From Acidovorax benzenivorans (GTDB lineage Bacteria; Pseudomonadota; Gammaproteobacteria; Burkholderiales; Burkholderiaceae_C), in NCBI RefSeq assembly GCF_028680575.1, contig NZ_JAPCKI010000015.1, forward strand, positions 1-64,000: 64,000 bases of DNA. Direction: 5' to 3'. Below, one piece after another: positions 34,868 through 44,944 of this stretch (its first letter is position 1; each line of letters starts with the position of its first letter). Below the pieces are notes generated by a model. It ran no database searches, was not told where the DNA came from, and was given only the letters and a program-made list of their open reading frames with translations. A program made the position numbers and the translations under genes.

Positions 34868-35872
34868 ATGACTTCTTTGAAACTCAAGACCCTCCTGGCC
34901 TCCCTGGCCCTGGCCGCGAGCGGCATGGCTGCCGCACAAAACTCGCTGCTCAACGTGTCATACGACGTGGCCCGCGAGTTTTACAAGGACTACAACGCTG
35001 CCTTTGCCGCGCACTACAAGAAGACCACCGGCCAGGACGTGAAGATCGACCAGTCGCACGCAGGCTCCAGCGCCCAGGCGCGTGCCGTGAACGACGGCTT
35101 GGCGGCCGACGTGGTGACCATGAACACGACGACGGACGTGCAGTTTCTGGCCGACAGCGGCGTGGTCGCCAAAGACTGGGCCAAGAAATTCCCGCACGAT
35201 GCATCGCCCACCACCTCGACCATGCTGTTCCTGGTGCGCAACGGCAACCCCAAGGGCATCAAGGACTGGGACGACCTCATCAAGCCCGGCGTGCAGGTGA
35301 TCGTGGTGAACCCCAAGACCGGCGGCAACGGCCGCTATGCCTACCTGGCCGCCTGGGGCGCCGTGCGTGAAAAGGGCGGCACCGAGGCACAGGCCGCAGA
35401 GTTCGTGGGCAAGCTCTACAAGAATGTGCCCGTGTTGGCCAAGGGTGGCCGCGATGCTACCGCCACCTTTCTGCAGCGCAACCAGGGCGATGTGCTGATC
35501 ACCTTTGAATCTGAAGTGGTCTCCATCGACCGCGAATTCGGCGCGGGCAAGGTCGATGCGATCTACCCCTCGGTGAGCGTGGTGGCCGAGAACCCCGTGG
35601 CCGTGGTCGAGCGCACCGTGGCCAAGAAGGGTACAGCCCAACTGGCCAAGGCGTATCTGGACTACCTGTATTCGGATGAGGCACAAGAGATCGCTGCCAA
35701 GCACGCCATCCGTCCGCGCTCGGAGAAGGTGCTCAAGAAGTACGAGACCACCTTCAAGCCGCTCAAGCAGTTCACCGTGGCCAAGTATTTCGGCTCGCTG
35801 ACCGAAGCGCAGAAGGTGCACTTTAATGATGGCGGCCAGTTCGACAAGCTCTACACGCCCGGCGCCAAATAA
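34868..35872 (+). CDS. sbp: Periplasmic sulfate-binding protein
   Basis: The 334-residue exported protein has a signal peptide ending at GMAAAQ. It shows the sulfate-binding family motifs: NVSYDVAREFYKDYNAAF, IDQSHAGSSAQARAVNDGLAADVVTMN, NPKTGGNGRYAYLAAWG and GDVLITFESEV. It delivers sulfate or thiosulfate to the CysTWA importer encoded directly downstream. ATG 34868 starts the signal peptide; an upstream in-frame ATG adds a non-signal extension. Confidence 0.94.
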   Translation: MTSLKLKTLLASLALAASGMAAAQNSLLNVSYDVAREFYKDYNAAFAAHYKKTTGQDVKIDQSHAGSSAQARAVNDGLAADVVTMNTTTDVQFLADSGVVAKDWAKKFPHDASPTTSTMLFLVRNGNPKGIKDWDDLIKPGVQVIVVNPKTGGNGRYAYLAAWGAVREKGGTEAQAAEFVGKLYKNVPVLAKGGRDATATFLQRNQGDVLITFESEVVSIDREFGAGKVDAIYPSVSVVAENPVAVVERTVAKKGTAQLAKAYLDYLYSDEAQEIAAKHAIRPRSEKVLKKYETTFKPLKQFTVAKYFGSLTEAQKVHFNDGGQFDKLYTPGAK

Positions 35873-35909
35873 ATAGGCCCGGCGCTTCTCCCGTCTCACC
35901 ACTGCATCT

Positions 35910-36779
35910 ATGACCACTGCGACCGCTGTGGCCGCAGCCCCGGCCGGACGGCGCGCGCCCAAGCGCGTGCTGCCCGGCTTCGGGCTGTCACTGGGCTACA
36001 CCCTTTTCTACTTGAGCATCATCGTGCTGATCCCGCTGTCGGCACTGATCTTCAAGACGTTCACCCTCACCTGGGACCAGTTCTGGGCCGCCATCAGTGC
36101 GCCGCGCGTGCTGGCGTCGTACCGGCTGACCTTCGGTGCCTCGTTTCTTGCGGCGTTGGTCAATCTGGTGTTTGGCCTACTGATCGCCTGGGTGCTGGTG
36201 CGCTACAAGTTTCCGGGCAAGAAAATCGTGGACGCGCTGGTGGACCTGCCTTTTGCGCTGCCCACCGCCGTGGCGGGTATCTCGCTTACGGCTTTGCTGG
36301 CGGGCAATGGCTGGGTGGGCAGCATTCTGGAGCCCATGGGCATCCAGCTGGCGTTCAAGCCCGCGGGCATCGTGATTGCGCTCATCTTCATCGGCCTGCC
36401 GTTTGTGGTGCGCACGGTGCAACCCGTGCTGGAAGACGCCGAGAAAGAGCTGGAAGAAGCCGCCACCTGCCTGGGCGCCACACGCTGGCAGACCTTCACC
36501 ATGGTCATCCTGCCTTCCATCACACCCGCACTGCTCACCGGCTTTGCCATGGCGTTTGCGCGGGCGGTGGGTGAGTACGGCTCGGTCATCTTCATCGCAG
36601 GCAACATGCCCATGGTGTCGGAGATCACACCCCTCATCATCATCGGCAAGCTGGAGCAGTACGACTACGCGGGCGCTACGGCCGTGGCCGTGGTGATGCT
36701 CGTCATCTCCTTCATCCTGCTGCTCATCATCAATGCGCTGCAAGCCTGGCAGCGACGTCACGCGGGGGCACCAGCATGA
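35910..36779 (+). CDS. cysT: Sulfate ABC transporter permease CysT
   Basis: The 289-residue permease has six membrane segments and the EAA loop [20 protein letters not shown]. The N-terminal stretch [20 protein letters not shown] matches CysT (CysU). It forms the membrane channel with CysW for sulfate/thiosulfate import. It overlaps cysW by 4 bp (ATGA), indicating translational coupling. Confidence 0.93.
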   Translation: MTTATAVAAAPAGRRAPKRVLPGFGLSLGYTLFYLSIIVLIPLSALIFKTFTLTWDQFWAAISAPRVLASYRLTFGASFLAALVNLVFGLLIAWVLVRYKFPGKKIVDALVDLPFALPTAVAGISLTALLAGNGWVGSILEPMGIQLAFKPAGIVIALIFIGLPFVVRTVQPVLEDAEKELEEAATCLGATRWQTFTMVILPSITPALLTGFAMAFARAVGEYGSVIFIAGNMPMVSEITPLIIIGKLEQYDYAGATAVAVVMLVISFILLLIINALQAWQRRHAGAPA

Positions 36780-37681
36780 GCGGCAACAACTCCCGGACCA
36801 TTCGCCGCGCACAAGCGGGCACGACCGAAGCGCCTTGGGTGCGCTGGACGCTCATCGCCGTCGCACTGGCCTTCATGCTGCTGTTCTTGGTGCTGCCACT
36901 GGCCGCCGTGTTTGCCGAGGCACTGCGCAAGGGCTTTGGCGCGTACCTGGAAGGCCTGCGCGAGCCCGACGCCTGGTCGGCCATCAAGCTCACGCTGATC
37001 ACCGCGCTGATTGCTGTGCCGCTGAACCTGGTGTTCGGCGTGGCGGCTGCCTGGTGCATTGCCAAGTACGAGTTCAAGGGCAAGGCGTTCTTGACCACGC
37101 TGGTGGACCTGCCGTTCTCCGTCTCGCCCGTGGTGGCGGGTTTGATCTACGTGCTGATGTTTGGCGCGCAGGGCTGGTTTGGCCCGTGGCTGCAGGCGCA
37201 CGACATCAAGATCATCTTCGCCGTGCCCGGCATTGTGCTGGCCACCGTGTTCGTGACCTTTCCATTCATCGCCCGCGAGCTGATCCCGCTGATGCAGGCG
37301 CAAGGCAACGACGAGGAGCAGGCCGCCATCGTGCTGGGCGCTACCGGCTGGCAGACCTTTTGGTACGTGACGCTGCCCAACATCAAGTGGGGCCTGCTGT
37401 ACGGCGTGATCTTGTGCAACGCGCGGGCCATGGGCGAGTTTGGTGCGGTGTCGGTGGTGTCGGGCCACATCCGGGGCCAGACCAACACCATCCCGCTGCA
37501 CGTCGAAATCCTCTACAACGAGTACCAGTCCGTGGCTGCGTTCGCTGCCGCATCGCTGCTGGCCCTGCTGGCCCTGGTCACGCTGGTCATCAAGACGATT
37601 GCCGAACACCGCAACGAACAGGCCCTGAAGGCCGCCGCCGAACTTCCTCCCGAGCGGCCCTCCCAAGGAACGACACCATGA
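36776..37681 (+). CDS. cysW: Sulfate ABC transporter permease CysW
   Basis: The 301-residue permease has six membrane segments, the EAA loop [20 protein letters not shown], and the CysW-typical [20 protein letters not shown]. It pairs with CysT. It overlaps both neighbours by 4 bp. The tail after the last helix is Ala/Pro-rich. Confidence 0.93.
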   Translation: MSGNNSRTIRRAQAGTTEAPWVRWTLIAVALAFMLLFLVLPLAAVFAEALRKGFGAYLEGLREPDAWSAIKLTLITALIAVPLNLVFGVAAAWCIAKYEFKGKAFLTTLVDLPFSVSPVVAGLIYVLMFGAQGWFGPWLQAHDIKIIFAVPGIVLATVFVTFPFIARELIPLMQAQGNDEEQAAIVLGATGWQTFWYVTLPNIKWGLLYGVILCNARAMGEFGAVSVVSGHIRGQTNTIPLHVEILYNEYQSVAAFAAASLLALLALVTLVIKTIAEHRNEQALKAAAELPPERPSQGTTP

Positions 37682-38802
37682 GCATTGAAATCCGTAACGT
37701 CAGCAAGCAGTTCGGCGACTTCCAGGCCCTGCGCGATGTGAGCCTGGACATCGCCTCGGGCGAACTCATCGCGCTGCTCGGCCCCTCGGGCTGCGGCAAG
37801 ACCACGCTCTTGCGCATCATCGCCGGGCTGGAGACGGCCGATGTGGGCACTATCCACTTCAGCGGTGAAGACACCACCGACGTGCATGTGCGCGAGCGCA
37901 ACGTGGGCTTTGTGTTTCAGCACTACGCTCTGTTCCGTCACATGACCGTGTTCGAGAACGTGGCCTTTGGCCTGCGAGTCAAGCCCCGCAGCGAACGCCC
38001 GAGCGAGGCGCAGATCAAGAAAAAGGTGATGGACCTGCTCAAGCTGGTGCAGCTCGACTGGCTGGCCGAGCGCTACCCCTCGCAACTGTCGGGCGGCCAG
38101 CGCCAGCGCATTGCGCTGGCCCGCGCCCTGGCGGTGGAGCCCAAGGTGCTGTTGCTGGACGAGCCCTTTGGCGCCCTGGATGCCAAGGTGCGCAAGGAAC
38201 TGCGTCGTTGGCTGCGCCGCCTGCACGACGAACTGCATGTCACCTCGATCTTTGTGACCCACGACCAGGAAGAGGCGCTCGAAGTGGCTGACCGCGTGGT
38301 GGTGATCAACCAGGGCCGCATCGAGCAAAGCGGCTCGCCCCAGCAGGTGTGGGACCAGCCCGCCAGCCCGTTTGTCTACGGCTTTTTGGGCGATGTGAAC
38401 CTGTTCCACGGCCGTGCCCATGAAGGCCTGGTGCACCTGGAGGGTATGCAGATCGACTCGCCCGAGCACAGCCAGGCGCAAAACGCCAAGGCCTTTGCCT
38501 ACGTGCGCCCGCACGACCTGGATGTGGAGCGCTACTCCCCCGGCGCGGGCCTGGACGCCGCTGGCCGCCCCCGTGGCATCGTGGCCCAACTGAGCCGCGC
38601 CATTGTGGTGGGGCCTATTGCGCGGCTGGAACTTATTCCCTTGGGCGATCACAAACCAGCGGACAATGCGTCCCCAGACCCCTTGATCGAAGCGCAGATC
38701 CCTGCGCAGCAGTTCAAGGAAATGGGTTTCAAAGAGGGTGAAACGTTGGTGGTGACACCGCGCCGCGCCCGCGTTTTTCTGGATCACGCTGCTGGGATTT
38801 GA
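37678..38802 (+). CDS. cysA: Sulfate ABC transporter ATP-binding protein CysA
   Basis: The 374-residue ATPase has Walker [12 protein letters not shown], signature [15 protein letters not shown], Walker [13 protein letters not shown] and switch [12 protein letters not shown]-terminal TOBE-like regulatory domain follows ([15 protein letters not shown]). It drives sulfate/thiosulfate uptake. The start ATG 37678 overlaps the cysW stop; the longer open frame upstream is the shadow of cysW. Confidence 0.94.
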   Translation: MSIEIRNVSKQFGDFQALRDVSLDIASGELIALLGPSGCGKTTLLRIIAGLETADVGTIHFSGEDTTDVHVRERNVGFVFQHYALFRHMTVFENVAFGLRVKPRSERPSEAQIKKKVMDLLKLVQLDWLAERYPSQLSGGQRQRIALARALAVEPKVLLLDEPFGALDAKVRKELRRWLRRLHDELHVTSIFVTHDQEEALEVADRVVVINQGRIEQSGSPQQVWDQPASPFVYGFLGDVNLFHGRAHEGLVHLEGMQIDSPEHSQAQNAKAFAYVRPHDLDVERYSPGAGLDAAGRPRGIVAQLSRAIVVGPIARLELIPLGDHKPADNASPDPLIEAQIPAQQFKEMGFKEGETLVVTPRRARVFLDHAAGI

Positions 38803-38805
38803 CTC

Positions 38806-38880
38806 CCCCCTGAGCCGCTTCGCGTCTTCCCCCTGAGGGGGACGCACCCGGTGGACTGGCGGAGCCAGATCCACGGGTGC
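38806..38880. repeat. Intergenic repeat after cysA
   Basis: CCCCTGAGCCGCTTCGCG, then TTCCCCCTGAGGGGGACG and a GTGGACTGGCGGAGCCAGATCC tract. I recognise this as a widespread intergenic element of Comamonadaceae. The GC-rich dyad CCCCCTGAGGGGG could fold and act as a terminator. Confidence 0.5.
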
Positions 38881-38948
38881 ACTGGCATGGGCCGTGCCCG
38901 TATTGGACGGCGGCACCGTTTGCAACGGCTATTGGATGAGGGATAAGA

Positions 38949-39488
38949 ATGATGGTGTTGAACTGGATTGATCAGGCCCCGCGCCGCGTGCTGGCACTGA
39001 TCAGCGTGGCTTGCGTAGGCATGCTGGCTTTTGGCATGTACCTGCAACACGTGGTGGGCCTGGAGCCTTGCCCCATGTGCATCGTGCAGCGCTATGCTCT
39101 CATTGGTATAGCAATTTTTACAGGTCTGGCAAGCGTCAGGGGCAAAAAAGGCTGGTGGATGACCTGGGCGGTGTTGGCGGTGATCGCGGCCGGGTTTGGC
39201 GCCTTTGTGGCGGCCCGCCAGAGCTGGTTGCAGTGGTATCCGCCAGAAATCGCCACCTGCGGCCGTGACTTCTACGGCATGATCGAAAACTACCCCATCA
39301 GCCGCGCCATCCCGATGATCTTCCGGGGCTCGGGTGATTGCACGGCGATCGACTGGACCTTCCTGGGCGGCTCGATTGCCAACTGGTCGTTCATCTGCTT
39401 TGTGGGGTTTGGCCTGGTACTGCTGGTACTGCTGGTGCGGGCCCTGAAGGGCGGCAACCAGCGGGGCTCTGGTTACTCGATGGCTTGA
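38949..39488 (+). CDS. dsbB: Disulfide bond formation protein B
   Basis: The 179-residue inner-membrane protein has four membrane helices. It carries the catalytic CXXC in GLEPCPMCIVQRYA and the second cysteine pair in the periplasmic loop (ATCGRDF and GSGDCTAIDW). DsbB re-oxidises DsbA and passes electrons to ubiquinone. A perfect terminator follows at 39522. Confidence 0.92.
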   Translation: MMVLNWIDQAPRRVLALISVACVGMLAFGMYLQHVVGLEPCPMCIVQRYALIGIAIFTGLASVRGKKGWWMTWAVLAVIAAGFGAFVAARQSWLQWYPPEIATCGRDFYGMIENYPISRAIPMIFRGSGDCTAIDWTFLGGSIANWSFICFVGFGLVLLVLLVRALKGGNQRGSGYSMA

Positions 39489-39521
39489 TGCTTGCCGATG
39501 CATTGGCTCTCATGAAATCAT

Positions 39522-39549
39522 AAAAAGGCGCTCCATGGAGCGCCTTTTT
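39522..39549. terminator. Bidirectional terminator after dsbB
   Basis: AAAAAGGCGCTCC and GGAGCGCCTTTTT form a perfect 13-bp stem with a 2-nt loop centre (AT) and T-runs on both strands. It serves dsbB on the plus strand and the 72-aa minus-strand gene on the other. Confidence 0.9.
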
Positions 39550-39631
39550 CGTTGTGAGACGGGCTTCAAACGCCTAGCCGTCTGCTCCCGACCGCCCTTG
39601 TCGCCTGAGCGGGAGGAGGAGGCAGGGGGGG

Positions 39632-39850
39632 CTAGCCGAGCACGGCATCACCTGCGTCCAGCGACGGCGGACGCAGAAGGTCCTCGTTGATGCCCATGGT
39701 TTGGCTGGCGCGTTCCACGGCCTGCCACAGGGGCGCGGGCATTTGCAAGATCTCGTCAGGCGAGGAGGAGCGTGCTATCCATGCGCTGATTTGCACGTGC
39801 TGCTCGTGCGTGAGCAGGTCCAGGTTCAGCATCTCGTCGATGATCTTCAT
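39632..39850 (-). CDS. Small conserved-looking protein, unknown function
   Basis: The 72-residue acidic, helical protein starts at ATG 39850 (MKIIDEMLNLDLLTHEQHVQ) and has no membrane segment or known motif. The middle reads IARSSSPDEILQMPAPLWQA. It lies just before the dsbB terminator on the opposite strand, so it has a terminator of its own. A longer upstream open frame is Arg-rich and not credible. Confidence 0.55.
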   Translation of the reverse strand: MKIIDEMLNLDLLTHEQHVQISAWIARSSSPDEILQMPAPLWQAVERASQTMGINEDLLRPPSLDAGDAVLG

Positions 39851-40026
39851 GTAGGGGCAATCTGGGGTTCTTGGACAGGGCTCTGCGCCGCGAAGGCCTG
39901 GAGGGCTGTGTAGCGTGTGCGCGGCCGACAGGGGGCGTTTGGGCCACCATGGGGCCTGGAGCGTGGTGTGGCCTGAAGAAGATGGTGCCCGCAGCAGCAA
40001 TCTCAAGCAGGACCTGGACGACGGCG

Positions 40027-40695
40027 TCAGTGTGCCATCTCGGCACCGTGCGCAAATGGCACGCCTTCTGTGCCGTCCACCCATGCGGGCAGCTTGTGCA
40101 TCACGCTTTCAAACAACGGGCTTGCCTGCCAATGCGCCAGCCAGGCCTGCAAGCGTGGCCAGGGCTGGGCGCTCCACCAGGTGGCGTCAATGCCCGCAAA
40201 CTGCCGCACGAAGGGCGCAATGGCCGTGTCGGCAAGGGCTGCCCGGTCGCCAAACAGACAGGCGTGTCCAGCCAGTCGCGTCTCCAGCCGTTGCAACCAC
40301 TCCATGGCCTGAGTGCGTGCCAGGGCAGCATCCGCATCGGGGTAGCGGCCGGGGTATTTGCACCGGTCCAGCGCCTGTTTGAATGGGCCATCGCATTGCG
40401 CAATCAGTGCCAGCATGTCTTGCAGATTGCCATGGCTGGGGGTGAGCCAGCCCTCGGGGTCATGCTGCCTCAGCGCCCAGAGCATGATGTCCAGGCTTTG
40501 CTCCAGCACCTGGCCGCTCGGCAGCACTAGCACGGGCACAGTGCCTTTGGGTGATGCCTGCAACAAACCCCGTGGCTTGTTCTTGAGCACCACCTCACGC
40601 AGCTCGCAAGCCTGGCCGCTCACCGCCAGGGCCAGACGGGCGCGCATGGCGTAGGGGCACCGGCGAAAGGAGTAGAGGACGGGCAGGGCGGTCAT
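40027..40695 (-). CDS. Glutathione S-transferase-family protein
   Basis: This 222-residue protein has the thioredoxin-like N-domain ([17 protein letters not shown], with a CPYAMR redox-like site, then [20 protein letters not shown] binding the glutathione gamma-glutamyl group) and an all-helical C-domain. It resembles GST proteins with a cysteine active site (omega/YncG-like). It overlaps the upstream trhO gene by 4 bp (ATGA) and so belongs to the same transcript; a functional link is not known. Confidence 0.83.
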   Translation of the reverse strand: MTALPVLYSFRRCPYAMRARLALAVSGQACELREVVLKNKPRGLLQASPKGTVPVLVLPSGQVLEQSLDIMLWALRQHDPEGWLTPSHGNLQDMLALIAQCDGPFKQALDRCKYPGRYPDADAALARTQAMEWLQRLETRLAGHACLFGDRAALADTAIAPFVRQFAGIDATWWSAQPWPRLQAWLAHWQASPLFESVMHKLPAWVDGTEGVPFAHGAEMAH

Positions 40696-41699
40696 GCTGC
40701 GTCCTCTGGATGGCCAGCATCGGCTTTGCCGTCTTGGGTGCTGGGCCGCGCAACGCTGCCGGGCTGGCGTGCGCCAATGTGTTCCTGGCCACGTTGGGCG
40801 GCCAGCTGCATTTGCCGCTCGCGCTCTGCCAGGGCGCGTTCCTGCTCGGGCGTGCGGGTGCCGTGGCAATACGGGCAGCTCACGCCGGGTACGTAGTGGG
40901 GCGACTGCAGCTCGGCCTCGCCCAGCGGCATGCGGCAGGAGCGGCACAGCTGGTGCGGGCCGCGCACCAGGCCATGGCCTACGGAAACGCGCTCGTCAAA
41001 CACAAAACAGTCGCCCTGCCAGCGGCTGGATTCTTCGGGCACGGTTTCCAGGTATTTGAGGATGCCGCCTTCCAGGTGGTACACCTCGTCAAAGCCCTGC
41101 GACCTGAGGAAGGCGGTGGATTTTTCGCAGCGGATACCACCGGTGCAGAACATGGCCACTTTGGGTTTGCCTGCCAGTACACCGCCCGGTTGTGACTGCT
41201 GCGCCACCCAGGCCGGAAACTCTGCAAAGCTCTTGGTGTGCGGGTTGATCGCGCGCTCAAACGTTCCAATGCCCACCTCATAGTCATTGCGTGTGTCCAC
41301 CACCACCACATCGGGGGCGTCGATGAGCGCGTTCCAGTCACCGGGCTTCACGTAGGTGCCCGCGTTGCGCGCGGGGTTCAGGCCCGGTACGCCCAGGGTG
41401 ACGATCTCGCGTTTGAGCCGCACCCGCATGCGGTAGAACGGCATGCGCTCTGCGAGCGCCTCCTTGTGCTGCAGGGCGGCAAAACGCGCATCGCTGCGCA
41501 GCCAGGCCAGCACGGTGTGTACGCCCTGCGGCTCGCCCGCGATGGTGCCGTTGATGCCCTCGGGCGCCAGCAGCAGCATGCCGCGCACGCCATTCGCGTC
41601 GCACAAGGACTGCAGGGGCTCACGCAGGGCAACAAAGTCCGGCAAGTCCACAAACTGGTAGAGCGCGGCGGTGAGAAAGTGGGGTGTGACCGAGTCCAC
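40692..41699 (-). CDS. trhO: Oxygen-dependent tRNA uridine(34) hydroxylase TrhO
   Basis: The 335-residue protein has an N-terminal acylphosphatase-like domain ([18 protein letters not shown]), a rhodanese domain with the reactive cysteine in [18 protein letters not shown], and a C-terminal cysteine-rich tail ([20 protein letters not shown]). TrhO (YceA) hydroxylates U34 in tRNA in the first step of cmo5U/mo5U formation. The start is GTG 41699. It is the first gene of a pair with the glutathione S-transferase. Confidence 0.9.
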   Translation of the reverse strand: MDSVTPHFLTAALYQFVDLPDFVALREPLQSLCDANGVRGMLLLAPEGINGTIAGEPQGVHTVLAWLRSDARFAALQHKEALAERMPFYRMRVRLKREIVTLGVPGLNPARNAGTYVKPGDWNALIDAPDVVVVDTRNDYEVGIGTFERAINPHTKSFAEFPAWVAQQSQPGGVLAGKPKVAMFCTGGIRCEKSTAFLRSQGFDEVYHLEGGILKYLETVPEESSRWQGDCFVFDERVSVGHGLVRGPHQLCRSCRMPLGEAELQSPHYVPGVSCPYCHGTRTPEQERALAERERQMQLAAQRGQEHIGARQPGSVARPSTQDGKADAGHPEDAA

Positions 41700-41790
41700 G
41701 AAATGGGCGGTTTTGAAATAGAAAGGGTGATGATAGCTGTCACCTTTCGTTACGATGCGGGGTTACCAACGCTGCTTGCAAGGTGGTCGC

Positions 41791-43431
41791 ATGAGCAAGG
41801 AATCCACTCTCAATCTGTTCCGTCGGCTGGAGCAGCTCAACGGCATCGGTGCCGCTCTCTCGCGCGAGCGGGACATCGACCGGCTGCTGGAGAACATCCT
41901 GGAGGCAGCCAAGACCATCACCGGTGCCGATGGCGGCACGCTCTACAGCGTGACGGAAGACCAGTCGGCCCTCAAGTTCGAGATCTTGCGCACCGACTCG
42001 CTGGGCATCCGCCTCGGCGGCACCACGGGCAAACCCATTGACCTGCCGCTGCTGCCCCTGCGCACGGCCGATGGCGCGCCCAACGATTCGCTGGTGGCGG
42101 CCCACTCTGCCATCCACGACCGCACGGTGAACATTGCCGACGCGTACAGCGCAGCGGGGTTTGATTTTTCGGGCACCCGGGCGTTTGACTTGCGTACTGG
42201 CTACCGTTCGCAGTCGTTCCTGACGGTGCCGATGAAGAACCACGACCGCGAGCTCATCGGCGTGCTGCAACTCATCAACGCGCGCGACCCAGTGACGGGG
42301 GATGTGATCACCTTCTCGCAAGCCGACCAGAGCCTGGCCGAGTCGCTGGCATCGCAGGCGGCCATTGCGCTGACCAACCGGCTGCTCATCACGCAGCTGG
42401 AGCGCCTGTTCGAGTCGTTCGTGAACCTCATCAACTTGGCCATCGACGAAAAATCGCCCTACACCGGTGGCCACTGCCAGCGCGTGCCCGCCCTCACGAT
42501 GATGCTGGCCGAGGCTGTGGATGCCAACCGCGAGGGGCCGCTGGCGGCGTTCAAGATGAGCGACCGCGACCGCTACGAGCTCAAGATGGCGGGCCTGCTG
42601 CACGACTGCGGCAAGATCACCACGCCCGTGCATGTGGTGGACAAGGCCACCAAGCTGCAAACCCTTTACGACCGCATCGGCCTGGTGGACACGCGGTTTG
42701 AAGTGCTCAAGCGCGACGCTGAGCTGGCGGCGCTGCGCCGCCAGCTGGCACTGCGCCCGGTGGTGGACGCGCGTGCCGAGGGGCAGGAGCTGCAGGCCCT
42801 GCAGCACGAGATCCATGCGCTGGAGGAAGACCGCGAGTTTCTGCGTCGCAGCAACACCGGCACCGAGGCCATGCGCCCCGAGGACCAGCAGCGCGTGCGC
42901 GACATCGCTGCCATGCGCCACTGGCGCAACCCGCAGGGCGTGCAAACGAGCTTTTTGACGGCCGAGGAGGTGGAGAACCTCACCATCCGTGCGGGCACGC
43001 TGACCCAGGCCGAGCGCGACACCATCAACTACCACATCGTCGCCACCATCAAGATGCTGGAGACGCTGCCCTGGCCGCGCCACCTCAAGAACGTGCCCGA
43101 ATACGCAGGTGGTCACCACGAGCGCATGGACGGCAAGGGCTACCCGCGTGGCCTCACGCGCGACCAGATGTCGGTGCAGGCTCGCATGATGGGCATTGCC
43201 GACATTTTTGAGGCGCTGACCGCCGCAGACCGCCCTTACAAGAGCGGCATGCCACTGTCCCAGGCCTTGGCCATCATGCAGAAAATGATGCGCAACGGGC
43301 ACATCGACCCCGACCTGTTCGATGTATTCATCCGCGGGCGCGTGTACCAGAGTTACGCCGAGCAGTTTCTCGACCCGGCCCAGGTCGATGAGGTGGACCT
43401 GGCCAGTCTGGGATATGCAGATATGCTATGA
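41791..43431 (+). CDS. GAF-HD-GYP protein with inserted coiled-coil segment
   Basis: The 546-residue protein has an N-terminal GAF domain (about 15-195) and a HD-GYP domain (about 210-520). The metal-binding HD appears in GLLHDCGKITTP (about 269) and the GYP motif in HHERMDGKGYPRGL (about 441), so c-di-GMP hydrolysis to pGpG or GMP is expected. Between them lie about 170 residues instead of the usual 60-odd. The extra segment includes a charged coiled-coil (ELAALRRQLAL, ALEEDREFLRRS). The stop codon lies inside an intergenic repeat copy. Cytosolic; a gas or small ligand may bind the GAF domain. Confidence 0.88.
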   Translation: MSKESTLNLFRRLEQLNGIGAALSRERDIDRLLENILEAAKTITGADGGTLYSVTEDQSALKFEILRTDSLGIRLGGTTGKPIDLPLLPLRTADGAPNDSLVAAHSAIHDRTVNIADAYSAAGFDFSGTRAFDLRTGYRSQSFLTVPMKNHDRELIGVLQLINARDPVTGDVITFSQADQSLAESLASQAAIALTNRLLITQLERLFESFVNLINLAIDEKSPYTGGHCQRVPALTMMLAEAVDANREGPLAAFKMSDRDRYELKMAGLLHDCGKITTPVHVVDKATKLQTLYDRIGLVDTRFEVLKRDAELAALRRQLALRPVVDARAEGQELQALQHEIHALEEDREFLRRSNTGTEAMRPEDQQRVRDIAAMRHWRNPQGVQTSFLTAEEVENLTIRAGTLTQAERDTINYHIVATIKMLETLPWPRHLKNVPEYAGGHHERMDGKGYPRGLTRDQMSVQARMMGIADIFEALTAADRPYKSGMPLSQALAIMQKMMRNGHIDPDLFDVFIRGRVYQSYAEQFLDPAQVDEVDLASLGYADML

Positions 43432-43480
43432 AATTAATAGCTTCTAGCGCTTATTGGGAGGCGCCAGGGCCTTTTTTGCA
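43421..43480. repeat. Intergenic repeat family copy overlapping the HD-GYP stop codon
   Basis: ATATGCTATGAAATTAATAG begins inside the last codons of the HD-GYP gene and supplies its TGA. GCGC arms (TAGCGC, GGCGCC) and GGGCCTTTTTTGC follow, acting as a terminator. The layout is the same as at 10214 and 34640. Confidence 0.7.
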
Positions 43481-43551
43481 TGACATCCCGGCCCAGGCTT
43501 GCACCAGGGTGTGTGCGCACGGTTGGAGGCGCAGGTTCGCGAACGTGGCAG

Positions 43552-44202
43552 TCAGAAGCCGAGCGAAGCGAGCAGGTCGTCTACGTCGTCTTGCTTGAGG
43601 GCCTTTTCCGGCACCTGCGGTCCGGCCAGTTCGTTCTTGGACTGGATCAGCGGGGCGCTCAAGTGCTCCGGCGCGCTGTGCATCAGCAGTTCCAGCAACT
43701 GCTGCTCCGTCTGGCCAATGATGTCGATGACCTTCTTGATGATCTGGCCTGACAGGTCCTGGAAGTCCTGCGTCATCATGATGTCGACCAGGAGCTGGTT
43801 CTGCCGCTCGGCGAAGCTGGCTGCCTGCGCGCCATAGGTCTCACAGCGGGTCAGCATGTCATGCACTTCGGCGTTGATCGGGCCGGTGTGTTGGCGCAGT
43901 TGCCTCAGCGTGGAGGCGAAGTGGTGGCTGTCGGCCTGAAAATTCCGGCACGCAGGCTGGCCGGCGTCGATGAGGTTCAGCACCTTGTTGGCGGCGGCCT
44001 CCGTCATGTGGCCCACATGGGTGAGGCGGTCGCGCGCATCCGGGAACTCCTGGGCGATGGCGTGGAGACTGTTGCTCAGCCCGAGCTCGGACATGGCCTC
44101 GTGCAGCGAGCGCGTGATGCGGCCCAGACGCTCGAATGCCTCGGTCGATGCATTGGCCGGCATGCTGGTCGGCGAAACGGCGGATACGGCGGTGACAGTC
44201 AT
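43552..44202 (-). CDS. cheZ: Chemotaxis phosphatase CheZ
   Basis: The 216-residue all-helical protein has the CheZ catalytic region in its middle ([20 protein letters not shown], with the conserved Asp/Gln pair) and the C-terminal CheY-binding tail ([12 protein letters not shown]). It dephosphorylates CheY-P to stop tumbling signals. Its ATG overlaps the cheY stop by 4 bp. Confidence 0.93.
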   Translation of the reverse strand: MTVTAVSAVSPTSMPANASTEAFERLGRITRSLHEAMSELGLSNSLHAIAQEFPDARDRLTHVGHMTEAAANKVLNLIDAGQPACRNFQADSHHFASTLRQLRQHTGPINAEVHDMLTRCETYGAQAASFAERQNQLLVDIMMTQDFQDLSGQIIKKVIDIIGQTEQQLLELLMHSAPEHLSAPLIQSKNELAGPQVPEKALKQDDVDDLLASLGF

Positions 44203-44594
44203 GCTGCTGCTCCCTTTCTTTGCAAGATGGCTTTGATTTTTTCGTGCAAGGTGCCTGCCGTGAACGGCTTGACGATGTAGCCGTCTGCACCAGCCTGGGC
44301 GGCGTCCACGATGTTTTCCTTGCGCGCCTCGGCCGTGACAAGCAGAAACGGCAGGGGGGCCAACTGGGAGGATCCGCGCACGGCTTGCAGCAGCTCCAGC
44401 CCGTTCATCTGGGGCATGTTCCAGTCACTGATCACAAACTTGATGCCGCCGGCCTCCAGTTTGCGCAGGGCCTCGGCGCCGTTTTCAGCTTCGGTGATGT
44501 GGGTGACTCCGGCTTCGCGCAGCAGATTGCTGACGATGCGGCGCATGGTGGCAAAGTCGTCAACCACCAAGAACGTGTGCGCGGACAGGTTCAT
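44199..44594 (-). CDS. cheY: Chemotaxis response regulator CheY
   Basis: This 131-residue single receiver domain has the acidic pair D12-D13, phosphoacceptor D57 in [12 protein letters not shown]87 and K109. Phospho-CheY binds the flagellar switch. ATG 44594 is the receiver start; the longer open frame upstream encodes Arg-rich sequence. It forms a two-gene cheY-cheZ unit not accompanied by kinase, receptor or flagellar genes in this window. Confidence 0.93.
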   Translation of the reverse strand: MNLSAHTFLVVDDFATMRRIVSNLLREAGVTHITEAENGAEALRKLEAGGIKFVISDWNMPQMNGLELLQAVRGSSQLAPLPFLLVTAEARKENIVDAAQAGADGYIVKPFTAGTLHEKIKAILQRKGAAA

Positions 44595-44944
44595 GGATGT
44601 GTTGTCGCTGGGTGGGCGCGCATGGTCTCCCGCACCTGAGGGATGCTGCCGCCGCAGTCTTCCTGGCCTTGGCGAAAGGTCAGGCGCCAATCTGGACCGG
44701 TCTCTCCGCCGGCAATGAAGGATGGATTGAACATTTTTCAATTCTATCAAATTAATCAAAGTGTTCAATCATTTATTGCATTTGAGATGTTTTCTGCGGC
44801 ACGTAGAGGCGGGGGCTCGCCAGCATTCACTGTCGATTGCGAGCATGGAAGGATCCAACACGCACTCCGATCGTGGGAGAATTTGCTATGTATTTGAGAG
44901 CATTTGGCGCTTGCTGTAAAAGCGCTGGAGGGGCATTTTCCCCA
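44595..44944. promoter_or_regulatory. cheY upstream region with inverted repeat
   Basis: This 350-bp gap holds no gene. ATTGAACA (44726-44733) and TGTTCAAT (44762-44769) form a perfect 8-bp inverted repeat within an AT-rich stretch, a likely control region for cheYZ. I could not locate a clear sigma-28 promoter. The part nearest the LysR gene (44870-44944) shows nothing notable. Confidence 0.4.

Noticed and set aside
36733..37677. Long in-frame extension upstream of cysA
   Set aside because: It overlaps cysW and encodes Arg/Ala-rich sequence. The ABC fold starts at 37678, where the ATG overlaps the cysW stop.
39095..39150. Stretch in dsbB resembling the intergenic repeat (TATAGCAATTTTT and later AAAAAAGGC)
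   Set aside because: The encoded residues fit the normal DsbB second helix and loop, and the GCGC arms are not paired, so it is probably ordinary coding sequence.
41740..43302. 520-codon minus-strand frame opposite the HD-GYP gene
   Set aside because: It is an antisense shadow; the plus strand carries full GAF and HD-GYP motifs.
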